Of a stretch of 48,301 bases of DNA, positions 47,113 through 48,301 are shown piece after piece. A program made the translations under genes and the position numbers. The notes beneath the pieces are model-generated. The model was not told where the DNA came from. It saw nothing but the letters and a program-made list of their open reading frames with translations, and searched no databases. Each line of letters begins with the position of its first letter. Position 1 is the stretch's first letter. Where the stretch lies: assembly GCA_016741915.1 (NCBI GenBank), contig JACVCS010000023.1, positions 1 through 48,301 on the forward strand, written 5' to 3'. This DNA is from Phycisphaerales bacterium (GTDB lineage Bacteria; Planctomycetota; Phycisphaerae; Phycisphaerales; UBA1924).

Positions 47113-48000
47113 ATGGGTACCATCGAACTCCGCAACAAGGTCATCGCCATCAGCGGCGCCAGCTCCGGGATCGGGGCGGCCACCGCAATCGCCTGTGCCC
47201 GAGCCGGGATGTGCGTGGCCCTGTGCGCCCGTCGCGAGGATCGCCTGGCGGCGCTGGTGGACGACATCCGCCATGCCGGGGGACGGGCGATGAGCTTCGT
47301 CGCCGACGTCAGCGACCCGGCGCAGTGCCAGGCCTTTGTCGACAAGACGGTCGAAACCTTCGGCTCGCTCTACGCCGTGTACGCCAACGCGGGGTACGGG
47401 CTTGAGAAACCGATCCTCGACACCACCGACCGCGAGATGCGCGCGATCTTCGAGACGAACTTCTTCGGCACGCTGAACCTCGTCCGCCCCGCGGCGGCAC
47501 TCATGCTGAAGAACCAAGCCAGCAGCGACAGCGAGCCGCGCGGGCACGTGCTGATCTGTTCGTCGTGCCTCGCCCGCCAGACGCTGCCGTTCTATGGGGC
47601 GTACTGCGCAACGAAGGCCGCCCAGCACCACATCGGGCGGGCGCTGAGGCTGGAGCTTGCCACCCAGAGCATCGCGGTGACGACCGTCCACCCCATCACC
47701 ACCCGCACCGAGCTGTTCGACCTGGTGAAACGCAAGAGCGGGATCCAGCAGCTTTCCCACGAATCGCCCGGCTGGTTCACACAGAGCGCCGAATCGGTAG
47801 GCGATCGCACGGTGGCGTGCCTGCGGAAGCCGAAGACGGAACTCTGGCCGGGCGTGCGCGGGCAGCTTGTCCGGCTCGGGATGACGCTGGGGAGCCTGAT
47901 GCCGGGCCTGACCGACCGGGCTTTGCGCGGGATGGTAACCAAGCGTGAACTGGCCGCGGGGGATAAACCTGCCTCCAAGGCTGAAAAAGCGGCTTTGTGA
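47113..48000 (+). CDS. Short-chain dehydrogenase/reductase
   Basis: Predicted NAD(P)-dependent oxidoreductase of 295 residues. Landmarks are the cofactor loop SGASSGIGAATA (G15-G21), ALCARREDRLAAL, DVSD, ANAGYG (92-96), catalytic S151 and the pair Y164-x3-K168 (YCATKAA). Arg at position 40-41 after the second strand favours NADP. The C-terminal part includes VHPITTRTELFD, typical of classical SDRs. The long C terminus (SLMPGLTDRALRGMVTKREL) has hydrophobic helices and may contact the membrane. The substrate is unknown. ATG 47113 starts one strand before the Rossmann loop; a longer start upstream is possible (see the preceding region). Confidence 0.9.
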   Translation: MGTIELRNKVIAISGASSGIGAATAIACARAGMCVALCARREDRLAALVDDIRHAGGRAMSFVADVSDPAQCQAFVDKTVETFGSLYAVYANAGYGLEKPILDTTDREMRAIFETNFFGTLNLVRPAAALMLKNQASSDSEPRGHVLICSSCLARQTLPFYGAYCATKAAQHHIGRALRLELATQSIAVTTVHPITTRTELFDLVKRKSGIQQLSHESPGWFTQSAESVGDRTVACLRKPKTELWPGVRGQLVRLGMTLGSLMPGLTDRALRGMVTKRELAAGDKPASKAEKAAL

Positions 48001-48301
48001 ACGGTCGGGGGTGGCGAACGTCTGCGGGTTTTCCCTGGGATTCAAACACAAACGCCTGAGAAGGGGTTCGGCGGTGAATCTGCCGGTGGATCGGCGGCGA
48101 AAGCCCGATTGACCGGCGATTGAGCCATGCCCGCTCTGGTCTGACGGGCACGATGGCCGGGGGCTTCGATTTTGAGGATTCACCGAGCATTTCGCGCCGG
48201 GTTGGGCTAAGCAGGTCAGAGGCCAAAGGGGGGCCTCGGGCGGCGAAGGCGAACCCAACGCGACCGACGGCGGACGACCAACCCTCCATCCCATTTTCCC
48301 C
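48001..48301. other. Gene-free end of the window
   Basis: 301 bp with no convincing gene on either strand; open minus-strand frames here look random. A short inverted repeat GCCCG..CGGGC lies near 48128-48148. Nothing else supported. Confidence 0.4.

Overview
The window reads as chromosomal DNA of a high-GC planctomycete, most likely of the Phycisphaerae type (inference, moderate confidence). The clues are a secreted protein ending in a PEP-CTERM-like tail of the planctomycete form (PTPGALALLS, hydrophobic stretch, SRRRR), a protein ending in a single dockerin/EF-hand-like motif (TNDDGRLTLGDLFD), several zinc-ribbon membrane proteins, and very high GC that opens long false antisense ORFs. There is one tRNA gene, about 38 protein genes, and no rRNA, CRISPR array, transposase or phage gene that I can see.

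Layout. 0-4.4 kb: end of a DUF167 gene, tRNA-Glu, metK, an unknown protein, purM and a zinc-ribbon membrane protein. 4.5-12.7 kb, all on the minus strand: an orphan NuoG-like protein, a one-helix membrane protein, a GAF/SpoIIE phosphatase, then a tightly overlapped set (FAD oxidoreductase, aldo/keto reductase, SGNH lipoprotein, M24 peptidase). 13.4-15.7 kb: PEP-CTERM protein and hisS. 15.7-20.7 kb: a glycosyltransferase divergent from a ketosynthase pair; the first ketosynthase-like protein has lost all three catalytic residues while the second is intact, and a degenerate GxxExxY protein with an Arg/Gly tail lies between them. 20.9-27.7 kb: dockerin-like protein, chemotaxis receptor, DinB-like protein, a proline-rich membrane protein, rnpA-yidD, a TetR regulator and a DegT aminotransferase. 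27.9-35.5 kb: a four-gene operon of a secreted HlyD-type adaptor, a GAF-GAF-TM-HlyD protein, a PqqD-like/M50/HlyD fusion and a short SecA paralogue. 35.6-44.1 kb, minus strand: Gfo/Idh oxidoreductase, thioredoxin, folP, a zinc-ribbon protein, a trans-sulfuration-type PLP enzyme, serA, uppP and a lipoprotein. 44.2-48.0 kb: TrmH-type methyltransferase, a two-domain thioredoxin-like secreted protein and a short-chain dehydrogenase.

Two observations stand out. First, the 27.9-35.5 kb operon looks like a dedicated envelope export or maturation machine: an RRE-like peptide-binding domain, an intramembrane protease, three HlyD-type adaptor modules and a SecA motor, with no ABC ATPase, RND pump or SecY beside it. 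Second, thirteen genes carry a TAnnnT hexamer ending 6-9 bases before the start codon (often TACCAT or TACCCT). The same TACCAT lies 12 bases upstream of the tRNA gene, so it is most simply a promoter -10 box, and much of this genome may be transcribed as leaderless mRNA. Only a few genes (PEP-CTERM, MCP, trxA, TlpA-like, yidD) show a clear Shine-Dalgarno sequence.

Metabolic links: metK, serA, folP and the Cys/Met-type PLP enzyme all bear on serine, one-carbon and methionine metabolism, but they are scattered and not one operon. Intergenic DNA is rich in short 7- or 8-bp tandem repeats and in palindromes with TTCA-type loops, mostly between convergent genes.
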